DNA from: Tetranychus cinnabarinus
Lineage: Eukaryota > Arthropoda > Arachnida > Trombidiformes > Tetranychidae
Length of the DNA stretch: 64,000 bases
NCBI GenBank assembly: GCA_022266195.1
Contig: WHVY01000001.1
Location: 6,014,001 to 6,078,000 of the forward strand
Reading direction: 5' to 3'
Under the pieces are notes generated by a model. That model ran no database searches. It had not been told where the DNA came from and worked only from the letters and a program-made list of their open reading frames with translations. Shown in pieces: positions 26,378-36,983 of the stretch. The position numbers and the translations under genes were made by a program. Position 1 is the stretch's first letter. The number at the start of each line of letters is the position of its first letter.

Positions 26378-27310
26378 TTAATTGAATCTAAATTTTATGT
26401 TAGCTTGGTAAAAGCTGGCCTTTGGTTGAGTAGTGTTGAAAGCCATGTTTATTGGCTTTTTGTTGAAATCAAAGTAATATTCATACTCGTCGCTGTAAAT
26501 TTTCAATGGTAGAGTGAAAGAGCATTTCCTGAGGCCTCCAATAATTGTTAACTTTGTCCATAAAATGTCTGCAGTCCAATCATTCCAACCATATCGAGTT
26601 AGGTAACGACTTTGAGATTTAAAGCTATTGGTACATTCAACAGTAAACTTGATTTTATCCGAGTTCGAAAACTCAATTGATCGATCAAATGGTTCTGTAT
26701 CATTCTTCAAAGAGTAAATGAAACCTGTAATTGAATCTTTCTTTTTACTCAAAGTTATCTTATTCAACCGTTGAGGATCATAAAATGTAATCACATCATA
26801 TTCAGTACAATCAGGGAAAGACTCGTGGTAAGGTATAAGATGTGTTAAACTGGAAGCAACTAGAGATCTTCGACCATTGAGACCAAAATAAATGTCATTA
26901 GTTATGTTTTCATTGACGAGCAAATCACCCAACATTGTACGATTTGTGATTGGATATTTTATATGCCCAGTCAATTCTAATTTCCAATTACATAAAAGAC
27001 GATCGCCATCTTTCTTTCTGTAGATCGAGTCGGATGTACAATTCAAGTTGTGAAATTTATTATTGTGCCAAAATTGTAGTGTCATGAATGTTTTGGATCC
27101 GTAATGATCAGCAATCATGTCAATGGTCACATATTCAGCATTATCTTCACGGTAACCAGAAAATACTACAGTTGCTTCACAAGAAGAGCCACAGTCAGTA
27201 GCACCATATCTATCGATGCTGAAGTAGTGTTTAGGAACTCCACATCTACTAGCAGCTCGGACTGTTGATAAACTTGCGAGGGCAATGAGGATAACTTTAA
27301 AGTAAAACAT
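26378..27310 (-). CDS. secreted lineage-specific protein, paralogue 1
   Basis: Single-exon gene, 310 aa. I start at the ATG at 27310 (MFYFKVILIALASLSTVRAA), which opens a signal peptide and is kept in the tandem paralogue; the ATG 18 bases upstream is not conserved there. The mature protein has about eight cysteines (CGVPKHYF, DCGSSC, NLNC, LLCNW, FPDC, VECT, RKCSF), many aromatics and no membrane helix, fitting a disulphide-bonded extracellular protein. I recognise no family. The closest relative is the neighbour at 28443-29369: the first ~60 residues and residues ~150-200 are almost the same, while the part between differs strongly. A TATA box lies 51 bases upstream of the ATG. Confidence 0.8.
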   Translation of the reverse strand: MFYFKVILIALASLSTVRAASRCGVPKHYFSIDRYGATDCGSSCEATVVFSGYREDNAEYVTIDMIADHYGSKTFMTLQFWHNNKFHNLNCTSDSIYRKKDGDRLLCNWKLELTGHIKYPITNRTMLGDLLVNENITNDIYFGLNGRRSLVASSLTHLIPYHESFPDCTEYDVITFYDPQRLNKITLSKKKDSITGFIYSLKNDTEPFDRSIEFSNSDKIKFTVECTNSFKSQSRYLTRYGWNDWTADILWTKLTIIGGLRKCSFTLPLKIYSDEYEYYFDFNKKPINMAFNTTQPKASFYQANIKFRFN

Positions 27311-27360
27311 ATTGATCACTTGAACCATTGATACAATAATGATCTAACTGTGATTCCAAT

Positions 27361-27370
27361 ATTTATATAC
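27361..27370 (-). promoter_or_regulatory. TATA box of secreted paralogue 1
   Basis: GTATATAAAT on the minus strand, 51 bases before the ATG. The same ten bases occur 46 bases before the ATG of paralogue 2, inside an otherwise diverging flank. Confidence 0.65.
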
Positions 27371-27582
27371 ATAGATTTACACCTGTTATTGAGTCACTGC
27401 AAAATTGATTGATTATTAGATCTATTCTTGACCCATTGTGTGCCAATAAAAGTCAAATATGTTTACGTCTGTATTGATATAATTTGAAACAATAGTGAAT
27501 TTTAATGACATTAAAATGTTAATCAAGACATGCATTCTGAACATGTAAATGTTATTAAAATGATATATTAAACTGTTAACAC

Positions 27583-27740
27583 GGGCTATGAAAGTGGCTT
27601 ATGATCAACAAAACAGGGTATACTGATTTGAAACAAAAAAACGTGTAAATGATTGATAAAAGAAAGATTGGATTGATAGACATTGAAATAAGTACTACTG
27701 GTGCAATCGGTGCAACTGGTATAGATCTGGAAGAATGATT
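27583..27740. repeat. flanking repeat, copy 2 of 4
   Basis: Lies 270-430 bases upstream of paralogue 1 and matches 29627-29775 at nearly the same distance from paralogue 2. Holds the imperfect 9-base repeat GGTGCAATC GGTGCAACT. Confidence 0.8.
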
Positions 27741-28041
27741 TGAATGCTTAAGCTCTGATTAAAATTAGTCAAAGTTAATGTACACGCATTTATAAATTTC
27801 GGTGATCCTTCTTTTCATTTCCAGTAAACCAATGGTAGTATTAATATTTCAAAAGGAAGTCCAACTTGTTCATCGAAATGTGTTTCATGTATAGTTTAGT
27901 AAGATGCTAATAATCTTGGCCAGTTTGATTGTAATACCTTTCATAATCATTTACGACTTGTATTTTTTAATTAGAGTGGCTTTCAATGGGCTAAGATGAC
28001 AAAAATGAGACGAAACTTGATTTTCAATGCTTTATGAATAG

Positions 28042-28134
28042 ATTAAACCACTACCACGAGAAGTTATGAGAATTAAACCCGAGGGCGGAGCCCGAGGGTT
28101 TTATCTCATAACTTCGAGTGATAGTGGTTTAAAA
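28042..28134. repeat. 93-bp palindrome with GC-rich core
   Basis: Left arm starts TTAAACCACTACCACGAGAA; the right arm inverted starts TTAAACCACTATCACTCGAA, and they stay paired through AAGTTATGAGA to the centre. The core contains CCCGAGGG twice around CGGAG, a sharp rise in G+C in an AT-rich region. No coding content. Absent from the equivalent place in the paralogous unit (26.3 kb), so it is an insertion. Confidence 0.8.
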
Positions 28135-28284
28135 GATTTACACTACGAAAGTAAAAGATAGCCAACACAAAATTAAAGCAAAAAATCACAAAAACAATAG
28201 AAACTCAATTTAATTCAATTTTCATCAAAATCAAAAAATTTTAAGTCTTTGTTTTATCAATAATCTTATCTGTGATTGATAAAA

Positions 28285-28372
28285 AACTGTGCTGGTAACC
28301 AGTGCAGGTAACCAGTGCAGTGTATAAGAAATACCCATTAAGGTAACCTAGTGGTTACCCTGCACTGAGTGG
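28285..28372. repeat. GGTAACC-rich inverted repeat
   Basis: GGTAACCAGTGCAGGTAACCA on the left faces TGGTTACCCTGCACTG on the right around a ~25-base loop. The palindrome GGTAACC or a near copy occurs three to four times. Also missing from the paralogous unit. Confidence 0.7.
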
Positions 28373-28442
28373 TGTAATATTGGATTAATATGTTGTTTTG
28401 TTATCATATTACGACAGTTTACGATTGGATATTTCTTTTGCA

Positions 28443-29369
28443 TTAATCAGACTTAAATTTGATATCAGATTGGTCAAAGCTTGCATTTGGTTGAGTAGTG
28501 GTGAAAACCATGTTTATTGGCCTTTTGTTGAAATCAAAGTAATATCGTGACTGGTCGCTGTAAATTTTCAACGGTACACTGAAACCGCATTTACCGGGTA
28601 GCTTTGTAAACTTAGGCCATATAACGTCCACATTCCAATCATTCCAACCATATCGAGTCAGGTAACGAGTTTGACTGCCTGCACTATCTGCACAGATAAC
28701 AGTAAACTTGATTTCATCCGAATCTGTGAATTCGATTGATCGATCCGCGAAATATTGTTCATTTCCTAAAGAATAGATGAAACCTGTAATTGAATCTTTT
28801 TTCTTACTCAAGACAATCTTATTCAACCGTCGAGGATCATAAAATGTGATCACATCATATTCAGTACAGTCAGGGAAAGACTCGTGGTAAGGTATAAGAT
28901 GTGTTAAACTGGAAGCAACCAGAGTTCTGTCACCATTTAGACCAAAATAAATGTCATTAGTTATTTGATCATTGAGAAGTAAATAACTCAATATTGAAAC
29001 ATTTGTGATTGGATTTTTTATATAATTAGTCAATTGCAATTGCCAATTACATTGAAGACCATTATAATCCATATTCCTGTAGAACGATTCAGATGAACAA
29101 GTTAAATTGTGAAACTCATTATCGTACCAAATTTCTAGTGTCATGAATTTATTGGGCTCGAAATTATCAGTAATCATGTCAATGGTCACATATTCAGCAT
29201 TATCTTCACGGTAACCTGAAAATATTACAGTTGCTTCACAAGAAGAGCCACAGTCAGTAGCACCATATCTATCGATGCTGAAGTAGTGTTTAGGAGCTCC
29301 GCATTTATCAGCAGCTTGGACTGTTGATAAACTTACGAGGGCAATGAGGATAACTTTGAAGTAAAACAT
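28443..29369 (-). CDS. secreted lineage-specific protein, paralogue 2
   Basis: Single-exon gene, 308 aa, tandem copy of the gene at 26378-27310 in the same orientation. The ATG at 29369 opens the signal peptide MFYFKVILIALVSLSTVQAA; the upstream in-frame ATG at 29426 overlaps the TATA region and is not conserved. Cysteine positions match paralogue 1. Blocks HYFSIDRYGATDCGSSCEAT and SSLTHLIPYHESFPDCTEYD are unchanged, whereas residues ~80-145 are much altered, a pattern fitting partial gene conversion or selection on one surface. Function unknown; a secreted role at the cuticle, gut or saliva is only a guess. Confidence 0.8.
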   Translation of the reverse strand: MFYFKVILIALVSLSTVQAADKCGAPKHYFSIDRYGATDCGSSCEATVIFSGYREDNAEYVTIDMITDNFEPNKFMTLEIWYDNEFHNLTCSSESFYRNMDYNGLQCNWQLQLTNYIKNPITNVSILSYLLLNDQITNDIYFGLNGDRTLVASSLTHLIPYHESFPDCTEYDVITFYDPRRLNKIVLSKKKDSITGFIYSLGNEQYFADRSIEFTDSDEIKFTVICADSAGSQTRYLTRYGWNDWNVDVIWPKFTKLPGKCGFSVPLKIYSDQSRYYFDFNKRPINMVFTTTQPNASFDQSDIKFKSD

Positions 29370-29414
29370 GTTGATCACTTGAACCACTAATACAAAAATG
29401 ATTTTGAATTCAAT

Positions 29415-29424
29415 ATTTATATAC
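29415..29424 (-). promoter_or_regulatory. TATA box of secreted paralogue 2
   Basis: GTATATAAAT on the minus strand, 46 bases before the ATG, identical to the element before paralogue 1. Confidence 0.65.
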
Positions 29425-29626
29425 ACGAGTGTTCACCCATGATTGAGTCACCAAATTTAGATTGTCGGATCTCTTGGTCCAGTGTGTACCAATGGAGTCA
29501 AATGTGGAGTCAGGTGCTTTCTTCTGGGTTGATTTAGTTTGAAACAATAGTGAATTTTGATAACATAAAATGTTAAGACACCCATTCTGAACATGTAAAT
29601 GTTAAAACGTTGGGATAAACTCCCAA

Positions 29627-29775
29627 CACGGACTATGAAATGGGCTCATGATGAACATAACAGTTTATTATGATTGTTAAAAGGGAAATAACCAGAAAAT
29701 AAGATTTGATTCTGATTGATAGGCATTGAAATAGGTACTATTGGTGCAATTAGTGCAATTGGTAGAACTGGTTCT
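29627..29775. repeat. flanking repeat, copy 3 of 4
   Basis: Upstream of paralogue 2. Shares GGACTATGAAA near its left end and GATAGGCATTGAAATA followed by GGTGCAATTAGTGCAATTGG near its right end with the other copies. Confidence 0.8.
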
Positions 29776-30159
29776 CTCTTCATTTATAAGATCTGTAAGC
29801 TTTTGACAATCATTAAATTCCATAATTTAGTCCATTTTCCGTCATTTTTTTCTCGGAATTGTTTTCTTCATCAATTTCTTAACTAAGGCTTAGAGCAAAA
29901 GCATTGGGAAAATTCATTTTATTCGAGAATTACGACGATTTGACTGCATTTATTATGGTTACGATTAAAAACACCGATTCCTAACTCACTTTGACTCGTT
30001 AATACGATCAGATAATTTATAAATCAAGATTTCTTTATCAATCAGTTAATCGCTATATTTTAGACCATTAACATTGAAAAGATAGTCATAAGTGAAGTTC
30101 AAGTTTGTATGAACTGAATCATGAATATCTCATTGTGGAAACAAGATATAACATTGAAA

Positions 30160-30310
30160 TCCGGACTATGAAAGGGGCTCGTGATCAACAGAACAGTGTA
30201 TAATGATTGATAAAACAGAAAAAACCTGAAAATATAAATTGGATTCTGATTGAAATACTAAGTACTACTGGTGCAATTGGGGCAATTGGTGCAACGGGAT
30301 ATCAGTTTAT
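30160..30310. repeat. flanking repeat, copy 4 of 4
   Basis: Starts ATCCGGACTATGAAAGGGGC and holds GGTGCAATTGGGGCAATTGG. No secreted-protein gene follows it, so it marks a duplicate whose gene was lost or never copied. Between 29776 and 30159 I see nothing else. Confidence 0.75.
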
Positions 30311-30493
30311 AATCACTAAGTCTGTAAGCTTTTGCATCTGTAGCATTAAAAAAGCCCATTTACCGATTGCTCTTAAACGCTTAAATTTTATATTACAATT
30401 TGATCAATGTTTGAAATTAAGAAATATTAATTTTTTGGCTGGCTAAGGAATGAGAATCTAATAGGAATATTTTGTGGCTTTACAGTCAATTCA

Positions 30494-30670
30494 CATTTTG
30501 TTGAATTGTATTCTCGCTTGAATAAAATGAATAAACTGATTACCTGAAAGTGAAATTATTAAACTCTGACATTGATTTTAATAATACATTTTATAAAGAT
30601 ACTTGAAGGATAATGTCATTATAAGATTACAAATGTTCATCCAGTTCGACCATAATGAATAATGAAGTAA
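30494..30670. repeat. duplicated block, copy of 21770-21937
   Basis: Partner of the block near 21.8 kb. It lies about 620 bases downstream of the opsin stop codon. Bases 30671-31291 are the opsin 3' flank with no further feature. Confidence 0.8.
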
Positions 30671-31291
30671 AGCCAATTAGCCAGAAAGCCAAGCTAATTT
30701 AATACTCCAACTGAAAACTGAAAAACAAACGAGTTTCAGATAATTAATTAAGATTTTATTTCTTCAATCAGTAATTACAGACCAAGTTGTATCTCATTAT
30801 TATTTTATATAATAATTTTCCCTATTTAATAGTGACATTATGTAACATTTTAGACTATCTCAAGTATATTATGTTAATTTGTATAACTGGAAATAATACA
30901 TATTATTTGTTCAATGGTTAGAAAATAATTATTTAAGTTGAGATAAATAATCCAGTTGAGTTTCTCTTCAATCAATTGGTTATACTAACTGATCATTAAG
31001 CCACTAGTTCCACAAAATTAGGTTTAATGACGCTCCCTTAATGGTTTTGATTTGGTTACTCATTCACTAACTATTGTGATATGTTAGTCATTTCATGTTT
31101 AATTTAGATTACAATGAACGGACAACACTTATATTTTTTAATCAGTGCTTGTTAATTTAATAATATAATGTAGTGTATAGATGATCTCTGTTAATTTTGG
31201 GCCAACAAGGTTAGCTAACAGACAACCTGATTTGTGATCCATGGCGCCACATTCATTGGTCCATGCTTTTGGTGGCTTTAGTTGATTTGGA

Positions 31292-32166
31292 CTAAAATTT
31301 GGCTACTTTTTGCCAGCGACTTGATGATGTTGATGTTTTACTAGGTAAGGATGAACGAAGTGATGAAGATCGCTGAAATGATTTGACACAGCATTTGAAG
31401 AAACGTTTTTTAACCTCAAATTTTATTCTAGGATGAAGGTAACCATAGACAAATGGATCCATCACGGCAGAGGTTTTGGCAAACATTGCTGGTAACATGG
31501 CCATAGTTGGTGTCAATAAAAGGGGATTAATTATACCAATCAGTGATACAACTGCATATGGAGTCCATGTAATCATCCAAAGAGTAATTAAAGCAATAGA
31601 AGTTCGGACTAAACGATGTTCCAACCTGATATGATGTTGTGTTCGCTGTTGCATCATTGAATTATCATCACCAGTGCCATTAATATTGCTGATTTCAGCA
31701 TTATTAATGTTACCATTGGTGACTCTGGAATTGGACTGATTATTACTACTCGGCGGACTCGATGATAAGGCATATTTTTTGAATCGTGCTGCTGAACGAT
31801 GAGTTGCTCGATAGATACCAACATATGAACCAATAATTATGATTAATGGGATTAGCCAAGCTCCAAGGAAAAAGATCAATACAAAAAGCCTTGACTCTAA
31901 TTTGGTTGAAATATAATCAAATGAACATGTTGTTAAATAACCTTCTGGTATATAATTGGTGAAGAAACCAAATATTGGTGGAAGGGTAAACATCAATGAA
32001 TATAACCAGAGAAGTATAATAACCAAAATTGAGCTTCGAGAATTAAAATATGGTTGAGTAAAGCTTTGGTTATTTATGGTCAGATAGCGTTCAAAAGTAA
32101 CTGCTGTAATTGACATAATTGTGACTGTTCCTGAAAGGCCACCAGCAAAACCATAAAGCTTGCAAC
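31292..32166 (-). CDS. rhabdomeric-type opsin, exon 3 of 3
   Basis: Third exon of a 409-aa opsin; exons 1 and 2 are at 52374-52151 and 52035-51905. The acceptor TTTTCAG at 32167-32172 gives phase 1, and G plus GT completes a Gly codon (MTPLGCKLYGF). It encodes TM3 to the tail: Cys120, ERY at 144-146, extracellular loop Cys199 in LTTCSFDY, the retinal-binding Lys349 in MFAKTSAVMDP, and HPR after TM7. TM7 has DPFVY in place of NPxxY. The long third cytoplasmic loop is Ser/Asn-rich. The TTCSFDY loop recalls UV/Rh7-type arthropod opsins. With the lysine kept, it should bind a chromophore and signal through a G protein, probably Gq. Confidence 0.88.
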
Positions 32167-35100
32167 CTGAAAACAGAGAAAAATGATTGAAAGAAACAAA
32201 TTAATCAAATTCATCTGTTGATGTTCAATGAAAGTGAGAAAGGTGATATAACTATGACTTGGAAGGAAAAGAGTACAATGGCGGGGAAAATTTAATCAAA
32301 GACGAAAAATAGGCCCTGGCAATGTGTTTTCACAACAGATGACTTGTTGACCAGATTGTTAAACCATATTGGTCGTCACCCTGAAAATCTTCAGGATATC
32401 TTCATCTATGCTATCAGAATGCTATCAGAACATTCACATTGAGAATATCTAAATTCAAAAATAAAAGTCATGTCAAAACGAAAAAAATTGCCATAAAAAT
32501 TTTGATTAAAAATTGCGAATTCGCCTTAATTTAAAGATTATTATTTTTATTTAAATACGAAATCACTATCACTGATTCTCCATGAATACAAATTTTTATC
32601 ATGTGCCAAGAGCTCTTTCTCTCCTATCTAGCATTTTTCAATCGCTAACTGTTTTTTTTCTCGAATACATCAAACGGTATCGCAGATCAACAATTCCTAT
32701 TTTCAGAAAAAGCATTAAATTTACATGAGAAAATGATCTGGAAATAAGTTTTTTACCATATTCATTTTGAAATCCTTCTTTACTATTTGGAGTTAAATTG
32801 AGAAGTATCCGTTTATTGTATAATAGTCTAATCATGGTTTCTGACTTATCGAAATGCTAGTAAATTGTTGAAAGGTTCAAATGTTTACTCAGAATTTAAA
32901 TGATTCAATTGCTTCGAAATGAGATTGAGAAGAGGAAAATAAAGATGATAAATCCTTGGATAACTTTTGATAAAATCAGGCGTTGACCGTGATGATGAAG
33001 TTAGTTAGATAACTTTCAATTTTTACCGTTCTTTACTCATCTTTTTTAGCATTGGTTTATTTTTCATGTCATTATTGCAATGCTTCTCAATGTGGATTGA
33101 CTTCAAATCCACAAAATATTCCTATCAGATTCTCACTCCTCAGCCGGACAAAAAATTAATATTCACGATAAGATCAAAATTCGGTTCGCTGGTTCATTCG
33201 CTTTCAATCTTAAATTGGTCAATATACAATTTTGTTAGTTCGAATTTTACTTTCCGCTGTTTCAATAATTCATTAGATACTTTGGAAAGTTGAAATGAAT
33301 TATGAAGTTGATACCTACACTTTCCTGTTACTGAGTTAGATAGAGCATAGAAAATCACGTCTCAAGAGTTTTCTAATGATTATTGCCATAATACAAAAGG
33401 CTATTTGCTCTGACCATTGAGCACTACTAATAACATTAGAAACTAAGGAATGATATCATTTAGTGCAAGACTTTTTTGTATCATTTTGAGCTGTTTAAAC
33501 ACTGACAAGCAAATAGCAAGAGACCAAGAAAAGGAAATGTAAACATAAACATTGTTTATCATATCAACAGGGATGGAATGGGATGACAAAATTGAAATGA
33601 TAGACTGACTGAGAAAGGCAAGGATGTAACCATGAAAGACAGTCTTTTTTGATGGATAAACATAACTTCAAGGCTTGTCAACATGAAAATGAATCAAGAT
33701 TTAGAGCTTGATTTTTGAGCAAACTAAAAAGTCGTCACAAATGGGAATATCAAAGCTTTATAACTGAAAAACCTTGCCATCAAATTGCTCTTCAAGTTGA
33801 TAAAATTTTACAAAGTTCATTTTCCTCTCAGTAATACCTTTGCTATCATTACTTTGTTTCAATTTGATTCACCTGTTATTTTTACCATCTTCTGTCTCCA
33901 TGCTTTCATCTCAAATAACCAATTCCCTGAGTGAACTGGTGTGAAATGATAGTGAAGCTCATAGTTGGAGAATCAGTTTATTAAAAAAGATTTTTTTACT
34001 GAAAAAAAAGTGAAGACAAATGAAGATGATAGCGATTCAATGACTCTTCTCACAATAAAATTAATATAATCAATCCACAATTAACTTGATCCTGGATGGT
34101 TAAACAAAAGTCAATTAAAAAGGGTAAACCACTTTACACCAGTCTAAGTGGTAAACTGTGTACAGGAAAAGCTAAACAAACTACAGATGTAGATGGTTTC
34201 AATGAATCAATTGTGATTTGATTCCCATTTAATTAAGCATCAATTAATTTGAATAGCCACAATTATCAACACTTCCTAGTCTATCAACAAAGATAAACAT
34301 TCATAAGATTGATTGACTTGGACGCAGTCACTTCAAGTTTATAAGTATGGAAGAGATCGACACTCTTTTGCAAGCAATTTTTAAAACAATCTATACCATA
34401 TATAAAGTCAAAACATGAAATTTTTGCGTAAAGATTGTGGCCAAACTATTAGGATTCTAAAGAAAAATTTTTACAGCCTGAACCCCATGATTAAACTACA
34501 TCCACGAAAAATAGTCTGAACTTCATCGGAATTCAGGTACCTGAGAAATTAGCGTTTGAACAGGGTAGGGGAAAAAATGCAGAATCCGTATCTTTTACCA
34601 TTGACTTCGGGGGAAAAATTTTTTGGTTGTTCAGGTTGATTGTTGGTTTATTGTTAAATAAGAAGGATATGTAAAACCATTTTTCGAGCAAAGAGTTAGG
34701 TAAAAAATATGTTACCCAACTGTTGAACCAGATTTTATTTTATTTTTCCTCATTGACCATGGTTTTTCATCAATAATTTCAGTCTTTAAATGTGGATTGG
34801 ATTTTTTGGATTCAGTGAAAAGAAATTTACGATCAGTCATGATCGTGGCTCAGCTTGTAATGTATAATGTAACAAATAATGTAACAATTAGTAGTTGAAC
34901 AGTAAAAACTAAACTCAATTTATGCAATATTAAAAAACATACGACTCTTGAATCCAGACTATTAAAAACTGCTGTTCTCATTATTTACCAGATAATTAGT
35001 TCGAGATTAAACATATTTTTAACTTGAATATTATCATAATTTAGTATCAATTTGCAAGGAGTTAAAAAGCAGAGTTTATCAAATTTCTTTGGCCTTAGTT

Positions 35101-36180
35101 GATTATATTTCAGCGATAAATTGCTACATTTAGGTAAACGGTAAAAAGTTCATAAATATATATGATGATGAAGGAACATGTTATGCTGTAATAATAATGT
35201 ATCGAGTAATTCACAAAAGACTTCTGTCCCTTCGAAATGGCTGCTATTTTTTATCCTTACCTTTCATTTTCCAATTTTTGTATAAATTTTCCGATTTTCA
35301 ATAAAATTTTATCCAAGTTTTGCAAATATATTTGTATTATATTCATTTTAACTGGGCGATAGTAAATTGTGCGAGGCTTGACGATATTAATATTTTTTGC
35401 TTTCATACAATTTATTTGTAAAAAATATTGTTTGGTTTGACTTTTCAATCAGTGTTAAATCTTTCAAATGCAAGTGAAACTGGTGAAAGAACTCAGCTTT
35501 CCATGAAGAGATTGGGAAAATGTTCTCATTTCATCAAGGAAACCAAACTCTTTTGACATTGAAACTAAGCTCTAAATCTGAGCAAAAAAAGCCTTCATGA
35601 GAGCCAAATTAACATGCATGTTTACATGTTTACATGTTTTCATTGATATATCAAAGCCGCATGAAGATTAGAAATAATCTGATCAACAAAGAAAAGCCAG
35701 GAGTTTTCTTGATACAAAATATTCTGCCAGAATTGTAAACCATTTCATAACAGCAAAAATTTTCAGCAACAATCCAACTGATTGAAAATTGAATCTTTGC
35801 TCTTTTTTATTGGACTCAATTACAAAGGTTTAAACATTTGTAAACAAACATTTCGATTTTTAGCAAAAATTAAAACATGTGAATCGATATTACAGGTATC
35901 AATAATATATGAAACTCTTATAATTAAATTCAATTAAACTGTCTATCTTGATTACAGAGAGTCCAGCGTAAAAATGGCAATAATATTGTTCATTTTGACC
36001 ATTCTACCCACCTTGTTATCAAGTTAAATCGTCAATATTGTTGGCAAAGAATCGAAATTTTAAGCAAAAGAAGTTGATATTTCACAATTAATCATTCAAA
36101 GTCAATTTTGTCTTTTCTCAATCCAATCCTTTACCTAACAATGAATTGATTTCTTGATAAAAACATCCTAAATTGAATTA
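32167..36180. other. opsin intron 2, part left of retrotransposon
   Basis: Intronic, AT-rich, no exon or RNA gene seen. A short imperfect hairpin built on AAACCACTT and AAGTGGTAAA lies near 34127-34155. Confidence 0.6.
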
Positions 36181-36319
36181 TGATGTAGTATTTGATACTC
36201 GCGCCCTTGTCACAGTCATTGCTAGCAACCGGGTTGCTAACTGTTACTTCATATGGAAGTAACCATTGTTTCCTTTTTCTTTTATATCCTAATGTCTATT
36301 CTATTTCCTATTATTTTGA

Positions 36320-36327
36320 TATAAATA
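36320..36327 (+). promoter_or_regulatory. LTR TATA box
   Basis: TATAAATA, the only clear TATA element in the LTR; present again at 43221-43228. Places the transcription start near 36350. Confidence 0.6.
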
Positions 36328-36415
36328 GCCCTTAATTTTGTATTTGACTTTAAGTAACCTTTGATTAGATTAAACGTGTAATCATAGAATCAACGTGTGT
36401 TCACTTCAACTTGTG

Positions 36416-36683
36416 TGATTCTCGGAATCAACCTCAGTCTTGTATTCTCGGAATACATTCAGCTATACATCAACTCGGTTGATGTATAAACCTTAGTAAT
36501 ACTCGGTATTACTGAACTAGTGATTAGTCTCGGACTAATAGTGTTAATTAGAGATATTGTTGACCAGTCGGTCATTTGACTTGTGATTCAACGAAACCTG
36601 GTTTCGACCTCTGAATATTGAGAATATTCGTGATAGGAAACTCAACCCGGTTGAGTCAATATTGTGTTGGTAACAAAAGCTAT
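36416..36683 (+). other. run of ten RNA hairpins in LTR leader
   Basis: Ten successive inverted repeats downstream of the TATA box, mostly perfect with 3-base loops: 36416-36430 (TGATTC-TCG-GAATCA), 36441-36457, 36464-36488 (11-bp stem, TCG loop), 36495-36513, 36523-36539, 36561-36574, 36592-36606 (CGAAAC-CTG-GTTTCG), 36613-36629, 36640-36656 (ACTCAAC-CCG-GTTGAGT) and 36669-36683. Two more (36223-36239 and 36243-36263) lie upstream in U3. Confidence 0.85.
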
Positions 36684-36983
36684 AAGAGCTTAGACTCATA
36701 ATATCAGTGAATAGTGCTTATTACCGATGGTCACACAACATTTGGTGGAGATGCCCTTCGTCTTGTAATTTTGCTGTCGAGCTGTGCTCTATTGTTTGGT
36801 GATTTTTTTTTCTCCGGTGTTCTTTCGTCTCTGTGTGGGGGAGTGTTGGTATTTATGCTTTTGGAAATAACAGTTGGCGAATTTGTTATTATTCTGCTGA
36901 TATTGCTGATCGAATTTACCTGCTCAACGTTAAGCTTGTTTTGGTTGGAGTGCAGACTTCAATAGAATTCCCGGAATTCTACA

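Larger units (their letters stand above)
36181..36740 (+). repeat. 5' LTR
   Basis: 560 bp, TG...CA ends. TATAAATA lies at 36320-36327, so U3 is roughly the first 165 bases. Immediately downstream is TTTGGTGGAGATGCCC, where the primer-binding site should begin at TGG; I could not assign the tRNA. Confidence 0.93.

Noticed and set aside
36714..36965. 83-codon hydrophobic frame at the end of the 5' LTR
   Set aside because: It lies in the leader that must hold the primer-binding site, depends on LTR sequence and ends before the gag ATG; most likely chance.
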